Below, piece after piece: positions 47,899 through 55,581 of a stretch of DNA of 64,000 nt. The translations under genes were made by a program, and so were the position numbers. The stretch covers positions 76,261 through 140,260 of the forward strand of contig JAWKRB010000023.1 of assembly GCA_041389885.1 (NCBI GenBank). Reading direction: 5' to 3'. The DNA is from JAWKRB01 sp041389885 (GTDB taxonomy: Bacteria; Myxococcota_A; Polyangia; Polyangiales; Ga0077539). The notes under the pieces are model-generated. The model was not told where the DNA came from, made no database searches, and saw only the letters and a list, made by a program, of their open reading frames with translations. Within the stretch, counting starts at the first letter, position 1. Each line of letters starts with the position of its first letter.

Positions 47899-48519
47899 AT
47901 GTCTGTGCTCGACGGTCTTGACCAAGTAGACTGGAGCAAGCTTGCACACGCCTACGGACCCGCGGCTGATGTGCCAGCGCTCATTCGGGCCCTCGTATCA
48001 CCCGAGCCGCTGGAGCGCGAGGCTGCTTACCAAGAACTGTTCGGAAACATCTGGCATCAAGGAACGGTCTACGAGGCAAGCGCGCGCGCGCTCCCGTTTC
48101 TCATTGATCTGCTTGCAAGTGAACGAACTCCCGATCGCGATACTCTGGCGGTTCTCGTCGCCAGCATCATGGGCGGGCGTGGCTACTGCGAGATTCACTT
48201 CGCAAAGAACCGGATCAATCCCTTCACAGGAAAGCCAGTGGATCCGAGCTTCGACATCGACGCGAGGCTACGTGAAGAGAAGAACGTCGTCGCCCAGGTC
48301 CGAGGACAGGGGGCTCGTGCCATCCCACTGCTGGTGCCCTACCTGAAACACCCCGACCTGGGAGTCCGGTCCGACATTGCCCGGGCATTGGCGTGGTATC
48401 CGTCCGAGTTCTCGACCATCGTACCAGCTCTGGAGCGGGCACTGCTCGACGAGGCCGATGAGGAAGCGCGTGAGATGATGCAGGCTGCCTTGAGGGAACT
48501 CGCAAATGGTCCCGGCTAA
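47899..48519 (+). CDS. HEAT-like repeat protein (cassette gene 2)
   Basis: 206 aa. Ribosome site GGAGGTGA lies 5 bp before the ATG at 47899. The sequence is helical with HEAT-like pairs: NIWHQGTVYEASARALPFLI, GARAIPLLVPYLKHPDLGVR, SDIARALAWYP. The 'WHQGTVYEASARALPFL' motif recurs in small HEAT proteins of unknown role, some of them near toxin systems as immunity-like proteins (recollection, not shown here). The stop TAA lies inside the R'' of attC-2, a tight arrangement typical of cassettes. Confidence 0.72.
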   Translation: MSVLDGLDQVDWSKLAHAYGPAADVPALIRALVSPEPLEREAAYQELFGNIWHQGTVYEASARALPFLIDLLASERTPDRDTLAVLVASIMGGRGYCEIHFAKNRINPFTGKPVDPSFDIDARLREEKNVVAQVRGQGARAIPLLVPYLKHPDLGVRSDIARALAWYPSEFSTIVPALERALLDEADEEAREMMQAALRELANGPG

Positions 48520-48598
48520 CTCAGCGCTGGATCCGACGTGGTGGGCAGGCTCGCTGCGCTCGCCGACCCACCACGCGGCTCACCGCCAGCCGTTAGAT
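48514..48598 (+). other. attC site 2
   Basis: R'' GGCTAAC at 48514-48520 overlaps the stop codon of the upstream gene. R' GTTAGAT at 48592-48598. Internal complementary arms GCTGG/CCAGC and the central GTGGTGGG/CCCACCAC stem complete the fold. Length 85 bp. Confidence 0.85.
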
Positions 48599-48616
48599 TA
48601 AGACAAGGAGATCCGC

Positions 48617-49189
48617 ATGAAGAAGATCATTTCACTGTTCCAGCGCAACTACGAGACCGACCGGCTCGTTCGTGGTGAAGTCGTTCCCGGTGCCGAATGG
48701 GTGCTTTCTGGCGAAGGCGTCGCGACGAGGAAGTTCGACGGAACGTGCGCGATGGTACGCGACGGCAAGGTGTACAAGCGGTACGACGCGCAGCAGGGGA
48801 AGACACCCCCGGCGGGCTTCGAACCGACCCAGGAACCAGATCCCACGACGGGCCATTGGCCTGGGTGGTTACTGGTGGGTGACGGGCCGGAAGACCGATG
48901 GTTCCGCGAGGCGTTTGCGCCGGTTGCGTCGTCGCTGGCGGACGGCACCTACGAACTGTGCGGTCCGAAGGTCCAGGGCAATCCAGAAGGCTTTGAGCAA
49001 CACACGCTGGTGCCACATGGAGTGGAGGTACTTTCCGATGCTCCGCGCGACTTTGTCGGAATCAAGTCCTACCTGGAGCATCGCCAGATTGAGGGAATCG
49101 TGTGGCACCATCCCGACGGGCGAATGGTGAAGATCAAGCGCAAGGACTTCTTCAAGGCGCCGAAGCGGGGCGAACGGCCCGCGAAGTAG
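48617..49189 (+). CDS. Putative RNA ligase, RLIG1/DUF5565-like (cassette gene 3)
   Basis: 190 aa. Nucleotidyltransferase motifs of the covalent ligase fold: motif I RKFDGTC with Lys39 as the predicted AMP-accepting residue, YELCGPKVQGNPEGFE (motif IIIa region), EGIVWHHPDGRMV (motif IV) and KIKRKDF (motif V). This set is what I recall for the family of vertebrate RLIG1 (C12orf29), a 5'-3' RNA ligase, and its bacterial relatives. It may repair or seal cleaved RNA (inference). ATG at 48617 with AAGGAGAT upstream; attC-2 ends 18 bp before it. Confidence 0.78.
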   Translation: MKKIISLFQRNYETDRLVRGEVVPGAEWVLSGEGVATRKFDGTCAMVRDGKVYKRYDAQQGKTPPAGFEPTQEPDPTTGHWPGWLLVGDGPEDRWFREAFAPVASSLADGTYELCGPKVQGNPEGFEQHTLVPHGVEVLSDAPRDFVGIKSYLEHRQIEGIVWHHPDGRMVKIKRKDFFKAPKRGERPAK

Positions 49190-49349
49190 CCATGCCTTGC
49201 AACTGATCGTGTAGTAGTCGCGGCGACTGTGATCCTGGGGTGCGCGACGTGACAGCGAGTAGGACGGCAACAGCAGCGATGACTAAGCGACCCACGCCGT
49301 TCGACGGCCTTGGGACTGTCAGTTCTGCATCGTCGCCAGCGTCCGGCAC

Positions 49350-49440
49350 ATCTAACAACCTGATGGTGCTGACCGCCCCCACTGCACCCGTTGCCAACCC
49401 GCAGCACCCGCTGCGGCGGCACATCGGCCAGCCGTTAGGC
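49350..49440 (+). other. attC site 3
   Basis: R'' ATCTAAC at 49350-49356 and R' GTTAGGC at 49434-49440; inner arms CTGATG/CATCGG pair with one G-T. Length 91 bp and closely similar to attC-4. The ~160 bp between the ligase gene and this site hold no recognised gene. Confidence 0.85.
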
Positions 49441-49453
49441 CCGTGGAGTTGAC

Positions 49454-50200
49454 ATGCGGTACCGCTCGCTACTGATCGCAGACGTCGGCCCCCCGGTGGT
49501 CATGCTTCGCGAGTCGCTGATCCCGGATCACGCCTCGTCCGAGGTGGATGGCTCCCCTGTGTTCGCTGGTCCCGCGCCTTGGCGAGCGAATCATGACCTC
49601 CTCGTGAGTCTGGACGGACGCACTCTTTGCGGAATCGTCTACCCGGTGTCGACGGCCGAGCGTGCGGCGGTTCTTCGCCTTTGCGACGACCTCGCGAGCC
49701 GTGTCGTCCGGTACTGCGTCTCTCCCAGATTGGCAGCCGATCTGCTGAAAATGGGCTCTTTCGACCTAGCGGCGTTGCAGCGCGATTGGGGTGATCCGGC
49801 GACCCATGCGAGAGCTTTCCCACCCTCCCTGCTCGCGTTTCGTCAGTTGCTCCGCGATTGCATGCGCGGTACACGCGATCGGTCTGAAGTACCGCCCGAG
49901 GCTCGCGAAGAGGCAGCACGCTACTTTCGCTCACTCAACGAGGAGGACTACTGTGAAAATTGGCCGAACGGCGATGTCGACCGGGTCGAGGTCGTCTGGG
50001 CGCCGCCGGTCGTGACCGGGCTGCCTTCCCACTTCCCATCGATGCTACGGGTCGAGAGAGCCGCGCAATTTGCCGAGGACATTTGGTTGTACCGTCGCGA
50101 AGGTACCGGGATCGCCGGAATCGCGATCAACCACATTGACGAGATATTAGAGAATTTCCATTTGACGCTACCTTCGAGCATCCAAGGCGGTGGGGCCTAA
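49454..50200 (+). CDS. Unknown protein (cassette gene 4)
   Basis: 248 aa, no signal peptide or membrane segment. I recognise no family. Features: MRYRSLLIADVGPPVVMLRE start, a Cys-containing central helix region (VLRLCDDLASRVVRYCV), a charged middle (RDRSEVPPEAREEAARYF) and a C-terminal IAGIAINHIDEILENFH. The ATG at 49454 is 13 bp after attC-3. Stop TAA overlaps the R'' of attC-4. Codon usage is like the other cassette genes. Confidence 0.65.
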   Translation: MRYRSLLIADVGPPVVMLRESLIPDHASSEVDGSPVFAGPAPWRANHDLLVSLDGRTLCGIVYPVSTAERAAVLRLCDDLASRVVRYCVSPRLAADLLKMGSFDLAALQRDWGDPATHARAFPPSLLAFRQLLRDCMRGTRDRSEVPPEAREEAARYFRSLNEEDYCENWPNGDVDRVEVVWAPPVVTGLPSHFPSMLRVERAAQFAEDIWLYRREGTGIAGIAINHIDEILENFHLTLPSSIQGGGA

Positions 50201-50285
50201 CAAGCCGATGGTGCCGACCGTCCCCACTTCCCTCGCGGAACCCGCGCGGCGCTTGCGGCGACCGCACATCGGCCAGCCGTCAGAC
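50195..50285 (+). other. attC site 4
   Basis: R'' GCCTAAC at 50195-50201 overlaps the TAA stop of gene 4; L'' CCGATG and L' CATCGG are complementary; R' is GTCAGAC at 50279-50285, one base away from GTTRRRY. Length 91 bp. About 75% of positions look identical to attC-3 by eye, suggesting relatedness. Confidence 0.8.
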
Positions 50286-50397
50286 CGACGAGCGGCCGCA
50301 CATGAACTCCGAAAAACAGAGGCCGAACGATCGGCGGCGAGCGGCCGGCGATGGATGACGGGCAACGAGCGATCGGCTGCACGGAGGAGGTTGTGTC

Positions 50398-50808
50398 GTG
50401 AGCACCATCCCTGAAGACCCGCACGCGCTGCACAACCGTTACGTGAGGGTCGGAGTCTACGAGGAGCGTAGTAGCTCGGTGACCGTGGACATCACGCTCG
50501 TCCCCGGCGCGAGCGTTGTGCTCGGCTCCGAGTCGGACTGCACCGTGCCGCTCGACCCCTCGCTTGGCATTCCGCGGCACGAACTGATCCGCGACGGGCG
50601 TCTTCTCTTCTTCTGCGATGGAATGCGGCTAAGCATGTCGAATGACGAAGATACGGACAGGGTCGCGGATGAGGTGGATCAACTCAAGCGTTCGGGGCTG
50701 ACGTCGCCCACGCAGCTTCGGTGGGCGCGGATGAATATTCGCCTGCAGCCTGGCCTATCGGTGTTCATCAAGTACCTACGGCCTGGGGCTGTGGTCGACC
50801 CCGGGTAA
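50398..50808 (+). CDS. Unknown small protein, possibly FHA-like (cassette gene 5)
   Basis: 136 aa with GTG start; GGAGGAGG lies 7 bp before it. Predicted beta-rich: VTVDITLVPGASVVLGSESD, then CTVPLDPSLGIPRHELI and GRLLFFCDG. The G-S ... RH pattern is reminiscent of forkhead-associated domains, but the usual Ser/Asn motifs are incomplete, so this is weak. It could bind phospho-Thr, which would be of interest in a kinase-rich genome. The 110 bp between attC-4 and the start are noncoding. Confidence 0.55.
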   Translation: MSTIPEDPHALHNRYVRVGVYEERSSSVTVDITLVPGASVVLGSESDCTVPLDPSLGIPRHELIRDGRLLFFCDGMRLSMSNDEDTDRVADEVDQLKRSGLTSPTQLRWARMNIRLQPGLSVFIKYLRPGAVVDPG

Positions 50809-50817
50809 CAGAAGGGG

Positions 50818-50824
50818 GCCTGAC
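50818..50824 (+). other. Half attC (R'' only), probable end of cassette array
   Basis: GCCTGAC, one base off RYYYAAC, followed by AACCCGCTGCTG resembling the L'' side of attC-3/4. No R' follows within ~150 bp (the nearest, 'GTTGCGG', does not fit). This may be a truncated or degenerate attC. Confidence 0.4.
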
Positions 50825-51010
50825 AACCCGCTGCTGTCGCCCACCCCCCACTCCCCTCCGCCTCCATCCGCGGCCCTCGCGGCGCCGGCCCATCGGCCCT
50901 CCGCGGGGCGCGGTCGTTGCGGTTGCCTCACGCCCCATGCGACCCTCCCCGCGCTCTCGGGACCGCGTGACCCCGAGCAGCGCCTTGCTGTGTCGAGAAG
51001 GAGATCTCCG

Positions 51011-51628
51011 ATGGGTACCTGGGGCGAAGGGACATTTCAGAACGACGCGGCGCTCGACTGGCTCTCCGAGGTGGAGTCCCGCGGCGCCGAGGCCGTGCGC
51101 GCGGCCCTCAGGCGGGCGGCGACGACGCCCGGCGACGGTTACCTGGACTGCGACGAGGGCGCGTCCGCCGTCGCTGCGGCGGAGCTGGTCGCGGCGGCGA
51201 GCGGCCACGGCGAGGAGGAATTGCCCGCGCGAGCGCTCGCCTGGCTCGACGCCGGGGCGACGGCGTTCGGCGCGGAGGACCTCGCGCTCGCGCGACGCGC
51301 CGTAGACCGCGTCGTGGCGCCCAACTCCGAGCTCGCGGCGCTGTGGGCCGAGCACGGTCCTGAGAATGGCTGGCTCCTGCGGGTGCGTGCGCTGCGGAGC
51401 AGACTGCCCGAGGGCGCCGCGGCGGCGGTCGCGCCCGACAAGGACCCCCACCTGCAGCTCAAGCAGGCGCTCGTGACCTTTCTCAGCATGCGGGGCCTTC
51501 ATCCGACAGGCGAGGAGATGGCGACGATCGAGGCGTCTCGCGACGGCGCCGAGGTCCGCCGTTGGCTCGAGAGGGTCGTCGACGCGGCGTCCGTCGCGGC
51601 CGTCTTCGACGCCACCGAGTCGAGCTGA
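51011..51628 (+). CDS. DUF4259 domain protein
   Basis: 205 aa. The opening MGTWGEGTFQNDAALDWL is characteristic of DUF4259, whose members start with a 'MGtWg.g.F.nD.A.Dw' motif; the rest is Ala-rich helical sequence. AAGGAGAT lies ~6 bp before the ATG at 51011. GC content and codon use are as in host genes, so it probably marks the end of the cassette array. Function unknown. Confidence 0.78.
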   Translation: MGTWGEGTFQNDAALDWLSEVESRGAEAVRAALRRAATTPGDGYLDCDEGASAVAAAELVAAASGHGEEELPARALAWLDAGATAFGAEDLALARRAVDRVVAPNSELAALWAEHGPENGWLLRVRALRSRLPEGAAAAVAPDKDPHLQLKQALVTFLSMRGLHPTGEEMATIEASRDGAEVRRWLERVVDAASVAAVFDATESS

Positions 51629-51755
51629 TGCGTCCCGGGGTGCCTCGCTGCCAGTCCCATGAACGCGGCGCGCGGCGGGGCGCCCGCTCGTTCGGTCGGG
51701 TCTCGCGCATCACCGCGGCCTCACCCCGCGACGCCTTCGGTCGCATGGAGGACAC

Positions 51756-52391
51756 GTGAAGCCATCGAGTGAGAACGCGGTCTGTCAGATGTACGACGCC
51801 ACCGCCGACGTCTACGCGGAGATGATGGACCAGGAGATTCATCTCCCGATCTACTCCGATCAGCTGGGGCGGCTGAAGGATCGCATCGACGGACTTTCGG
51901 GTTGCTTGTTGGATACGGCGTGCGGCTCAGGGCACATGCTGTCTCTGTACCGAGATCGCTTCGACGCGGGGCGGCCGTTGGCGGGTATCGACCTGTCGCC
52001 GCGCATGGTGGCGATCGCCAGCGAACGACTCGGTCCTGGGGCAGCGGTCGTCGTCGGCGACATGCGAGACCTGAGCGTGATGAGGTCGGGCTCGGCCGCG
52101 GCGGTCTTGAACTTCTTCGCGATTCACCACCTCGATCCGCAGGGGGTGCTGCTCGCCGCCAGGGAGTGGCGTCGGGTCCTCTGCGAGGGCGGACAGCTGG
52201 TGGTCGCGGCGTGGGAGGGGTCTGGCCCGATCGACTATGGGGGGCAGTCTGACATCGTGGCCCTTCGATATACCTCCACCGAGTTGGCGTCGTGGTTTGA
52301 AGAGGCCGGGTTCGCGGTGCAGCGCTGCGTGGTAGAGCCGGTCGAAGACTTTCCGATGGACGCGGTCTATCTCGAGTGCCGTAGGGACTAG
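51756..52391 (+). CDS. SAM-dependent methyltransferase (class I)
   Basis: 211 aa, GTG start with GGAG upstream. Motif I is LDTACGSGHMLSLY, followed by AGIDLSPRMVAIASERL (motif II acidic region), VVGDMRDL and LNFFAIHHL, then LCEGGQLVVAAWEG. A Rossmann-type methyltransferase of the UbiE/Methyltransf_11/25 type; the acceptor is unknown. No partner genes. The preceding 51629-51755 stretch has no feature I recognise. Confidence 0.82.
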   Translation: MKPSSENAVCQMYDATADVYAEMMDQEIHLPIYSDQLGRLKDRIDGLSGCLLDTACGSGHMLSLYRDRFDAGRPLAGIDLSPRMVAIASERLGPGAAVVVGDMRDLSVMRSGSAAAVLNFFAIHHLDPQGVLLAAREWRRVLCEGGQLVVAAWEGSGPIDYGGQSDIVALRYTSTELASWFEEAGFAVQRCVVEPVEDFPMDAVYLECRRD

Positions 52392-52396
52392 AGTCG

Positions 52397-52628
52397 CGAG
52401 GGAGCCATCTCCCGTCGCGACCTCACCCCACGCGACGCTGTGAAGCCGCGCGCCCCCTCTCCCTTCAGGGCTGAGGGGTTCAAGCTCTTGAAATCAATAG
52501 AATTATTGCCCCTCGCCCTTCAGGGAGAGGGGCTCCACGGATCGGACGGGACGTTGGGGGTGAGGTCGTGCCGCGATGGAGTGACGCGCGAGGCCCGAGG
52601 GAGTCATCTCCCGTCGCGACCTCACCCC
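52397..52628. repeat. 33-bp direct repeats flanking short palindromes
   Basis: The sequence 'cgagggag-c/t-catctcccgtcgcgacctcacccc' is found at 52397-52429 and 52596-52628 (one mismatch). Between them, two short imperfect palindromes share 'cccctc...cccttcaggg...gagggg' (~52450-52480 and ~52506-52533). This fills the gap between the methyltransferase and GMC genes. Confidence 0.7.
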
Positions 52629-52632
52629 GCGC

Positions 52633-54144
52633 TCACGCCGCCGCGGTGGCCCGGCGCTCGACGTTGGCGAGGCGCTCGGCGGCGCGCCAGGTGAGCGCCA
52701 TGATCGAGTGCTGCGGGTTCACCCCGAGGTTCGTCGGGAACACGCTCGAGTCCATCACGTAGAGCCCCTCGACGTCGTGGCACCGGAGGTCCGGGCGCAC
52801 GGCGCTGCGCGCGGGGTCGGTGCCCGCGCAGGCGGTGCCAAAGAGGTGCGAGGCCATGTAGTTCACGTGGCCCGGCTCGAGCTTGTGTCCCTTGAGCTGC
52901 TCGACCTCTGACACGTCGGTGAGGATCGACGGGAAGCCCGCGACGCCAGGGAACACCTCCTCGGCGCCCGCGGCGAACATCATCTTGCACAGCAGCATCA
53001 CGCCCTCGAGGGTGCGGTCGAGGTCGTCGCGGGTGGGGTTGTAGTGCACCGTGGCCGTCGCGCCGTTGCCGAAGAGCGAAGGGCGCACCCGACCCTTCGC
53101 GCCCATGCGGACCATGGTGGCCCACTGGGCGTAGTGGTCCATCTGGGTGAGGCGCTGCTGCCACGAGGGCCCCGCGCCGGGGATGCGCGCGGAGAGCATC
53201 TCGGGGGGCAGCACCAGGGCCTCGAGCTTCATCCCCCTGTGCCGCAAGGGGACCTCGTAGGTCTGGGTGCCGCCCGTGCCCATGCCCACAGGGTCCTTGA
53301 AGCGTCCCATCACCGCGCACCCGGGGTGGGCCTGAAAGCGCTCGCCCACCATCCCCCGCAGCCCGCTGCGCCGCAGGATCACCGGCGTCTGGATCGCGCT
53401 CGCGCACACGATCACCGCCCGCCGCGCGCGGATCGAGAAGGTCCCCACCGCGCGCCGCGGGGAGTCAGGGTCGATCAGCGCCCCCGAGACCCCCATCGCC
53501 CGGCCCCACTCGATATCAACCTTGTCGATGCGCGTGAGCGTGTGCAGCCGCGCGCCGTCGGCCATCGCCCGCGGGACGTACGACACGTCCATGCTCTGCC
53601 GGGCCTCTCCGGGGCAGCCCTGCATGCACTGCGCGGTGCCCTGGCAGCGCGCGGCGTTGCGGGTGATCGGCTTGCCGGGGAGGCCCAACACCTCGCAGGC
53701 CTTCGCCATCAGCGAGCCGTTGCCTCCGAGGAGGTGCGGCGCGGTCTCGGCCACCTCGAGCTCGCGCTCGATGACGTCGAACACGTCGCCCAGGGCGCGC
53801 TCTTCGACCATCTCGCCGAGGCCCCAATTCTCGGTCCAGTCGCGGCGCACGTCGTCGGGGAGCCGCCAGATGATCCCCGAGTTCACCGCGGTGGCGCCGC
53901 CCACGCAGCGCGCCTGGAGGATGGGAAAGGGCTGCGACCCCTCGGTGGTGTTCGACGCGTAGTCCCGCATCGCCGAGCTCATCGAGCCGATCATGTCCCG
54001 CGGGCGCTCGGGCACGCGGAGGTACCTGCCCTCTTCGAGCATCAGCACGTCGTGCCCCGCGGCGGCGAGCACCCGCGCGGCGGTGGCGCCGCCCGCGCCC
54101 GTGCCCACGATCACGAAATCCGCGACATCATCGAGGTGCTTCAT
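52633..54144 (-). CDS. GMC-type FAD-dependent oxidoreductase
   Basis: 503 aa. FAD motif FVIVGTGAGGATAARVLAAAG at the N-terminus; ARCVGGATAVNSGIIWRLP; C-terminal ASHLFGTACAGTDP, GLYVMDSSVFPTNLGVNPQHSIMALTWRAAERL with the conserved His of the GMC_oxred_C domain. Similar to long-chain alcohol or sterol oxidases of this superfamily. A four-Cys stretch (RNAARCQGTAQCMQGCPGEA) may bind a cofactor or form disulfides. It starts one base before the end of the preceding gene (TGATG), so it is translated with the small membrane protein. Oxidises an unknown hydrophobic alcohol (inference). Confidence 0.87.
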   Translation of the reverse strand: MKHLDDVADFVIVGTGAGGATAARVLAAAGHDVLMLEEGRYLRVPERPRDMIGSMSSAMRDYASNTTEGSQPFPILQARCVGGATAVNSGIIWRLPDDVRRDWTENWGLGEMVEERALGDVFDVIERELEVAETAPHLLGGNGSLMAKACEVLGLPGKPITRNAARCQGTAQCMQGCPGEARQSMDVSYVPRAMADGARLHTLTRIDKVDIEWGRAMGVSGALIDPDSPRRAVGTFSIRARRAVIVCASAIQTPVILRRSGLRGMVGERFQAHPGCAVMGRFKDPVGMGTGGTQTYEVPLRHRGMKLEALVLPPEMLSARIPGAGPSWQQRLTQMDHYAQWATMVRMGAKGRVRPSLFGNGATATVHYNPTRDDLDRTLEGVMLLCKMMFAAGAEEVFPGVAGFPSILTDVSEVEQLKGHKLEPGHVNYMASHLFGTACAGTDPARSAVRPDLRCHDVEGLYVMDSSVFPTNLGVNPQHSIMALTWRAAERLANVERRATAAA

Positions 54145-54617
54145 CACACGGCCTCCTGGAGCTCGACCTCGGGGGTGCTCCCCGAGACCACGGGGAGCGA
54201 GCGGGGCTTCGCGCCCCCGCGGGGCGCGTCGGGGCGGCGGTCGTAGTTCGACGCCGCGCGCATCTCGGCGTCGCGAAAGAGGGTCATCCCGATGGTGACC
54301 TTCACGAACATCGAGAGCCCGCGCATCAGCAGAAAGGGGTGCACCACGGCCTTCGCCGCGAGCTCGCTGCGCTCGGCGAGGGAGACCCCACGGAGCGTCG
54401 CGAAGCGCCCGCCGAGGAGCATCGGCGAGAGCATCAGCAGCAGCGCGCCCACGCGCCAGCCCAGCGCGCCCTTGAACGACGCCGCCTTGAGGATCACCCC
54501 GATCGCCTGCTCGAAGCGCACGGCCTCGTGGGTGGTCGCCACGCCCGGCGCGTCGGGGTCGACGAAGGCAGAGAACAAGACCGGGAGCCACGAGCGCTCC
54601 AACCGGGTGAGCTTCAT
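54144..54617 (-). CDS. Small accessory protein of GMC oxidoreductase
   Basis: 157 aa. The opening LERSWLPVLFSAFVDPDAPGV and helical middle (LGWRVGALLLMLSPMLLG) fit small partner proteins found beside FAD-dependent GMC dehydrogenases, analogous in position to gluconate dehydrogenase subunit 3. One or two hydrophobic helices may attach the pair to the membrane. It overlaps the GntR gene stop by 4 bp (ATGA) and the GMC start by 1 bp, so the order is regulator, accessory, enzyme. Confidence 0.7.
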   Translation of the reverse strand: MKLTRLERSWLPVLFSAFVDPDAPGVATTHEAVRFEQAIGVILKAASFKGALGWRVGALLLMLSPMLLGGRFATLRGVSLAERSELAAKAVVHPFLLMRGLSMFVKVTIGMTLFRDAEMRAASNYDRRPDAPRGGAKPRSLPVVSGSTPEVELQEAV

Positions 54618-55381
54618 CGGGAGACCTCCTGCGCGTACGCCGCGCCGTCGAGGGGGGCAGAGGGTTCGAAGAGCGCGCGGATGCGCGCGAGGAGCCTGCG
54701 GTCGACCCGCGCGATGAGCCGCGCGGCGAGGCGGCGGGCGCGCTCGGCGTCCCGCGACTCGATGAGCTGAATCACCCGGCGGTAGAACCGCAGCGTGCCC
54801 GCGGCGTCGACCAGAAAGGCCAGCTCCATCGCGGGCTGCCGCTCGAGCAGGTTCGTCACGGTGTTCGCCAGCAGCACCAGCGCCGTGTTGCCCGTCGCGA
54901 GGGCCAGGCGACGGGCCAGGGCGAGGTCGGCGGCGATGTAGTCCGCCGGCGACTGGATCAGCAGCGCCTGACGGGTCACGTGGTCGCGCAGGTCGGCGAG
55001 GTCGCGCGGGGTGCAGCGCTGCGCCGCCAGGGCGATGGCCTCGACCGCGAGCACCCTGCGCACCTCGAGGAGGTCGCGCAGCAGCGCGGGAAAGCCCTGC
55101 GGGTCGACCTCGGCCAGGTGCGTGATCAGCGAAATCCCCCCGCGCTCGCGCCAGTCGAGCACCCGCGTGCCCGAGCCGTGCACCGCCCGCAGCAAGCCCT
55201 CGGTCTCGAGCCGCGCGATCGCCGCCCGCAGCGTCAACCGGCTCACCCCCTGCTGCGTCGCGAGGTCGCGCTCCCCCGGTAGCGACGCGCCGGCGGCGTG
55301 CTCGCCGCGAAGAATCGCCGCGCGAAGGCGCTGAACGACCTCTTCTACCGCCCTCGGCTTCGTCTCGATCTCCGCCTGCAT
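54614..55381 (-). CDS. GntR family (FadR-type) transcriptional regulator
   Basis: 255 aa from the ATG at 55381. N-terminal winged helix: RLRAAILRGEHAAGASLPGERDLA, GVSRLTLRAAIARLETEGLL, VHGSGTRVLDW; then an all-helical FCD-type ligand domain (RRVLAVEAIALAAQRCTPRDL). Probably controls its own operon through the palindrome at 55396-55412. An upstream in-frame ATG at 55444 would place the palindrome inside the gene and is less likely. Confidence 0.87.
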   Translation of the reverse strand: MQAEIETKPRAVEEVVQRLRAAILRGEHAAGASLPGERDLATQQGVSRLTLRAAIARLETEGLLRAVHGSGTRVLDWRERGGISLITHLAEVDPQGFPALLRDLLEVRRVLAVEAIALAAQRCTPRDLADLRDHVTRQALLIQSPADYIAADLALARRLALATGNTALVLLANTVTNLLERQPAMELAFLVDAAGTLRFYRRVIQLIESRDAERARRLAARLIARVDRRLLARIRALFEPSAPLDGAAYAQEVSR

Positions 55382-55395
55382 TCGGGGTCTCCCTG

Positions 55396-55412
55396 AACTG
55401 GTATTACCAGTT
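55396..55412. promoter_or_regulatory. Perfect 17-bp palindrome, probable GntR operator
   Basis: AACTGGTA-T-TACCAGTT is a perfect inverted repeat with an odd centre, 14 bp upstream of the GntR start. It contains the TGGT(N)ACCA half-sites bound by FadR-subfamily regulators. Its position just upstream of the coding sequence suits autorepression of the GntR-GMC operon. Confidence 0.75.
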
Positions 55413-55581
55413 GAGGTGCCATGCGTAACACGCGTAGCACCCATGCTTCAAGCCCGCGCCACCCCGTTCTGCACGAAACGTCTGCGCACGGCGTGCGTAT
55501 GCGCGTGCGAGGGTGCGCGAACGATGTGCGTGAGTGCGTCGGGGTGGGGCCGTCGGGATGCCCTGAGGGGGAAAAGGGGGG

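Noticed and set aside
50818..50990. A fifth complete attC site
   Set aside because: An R''-like GCCTGAC is present, but no R' fitting GTTRRRY follows within the normal distance, so only a half site is reported.
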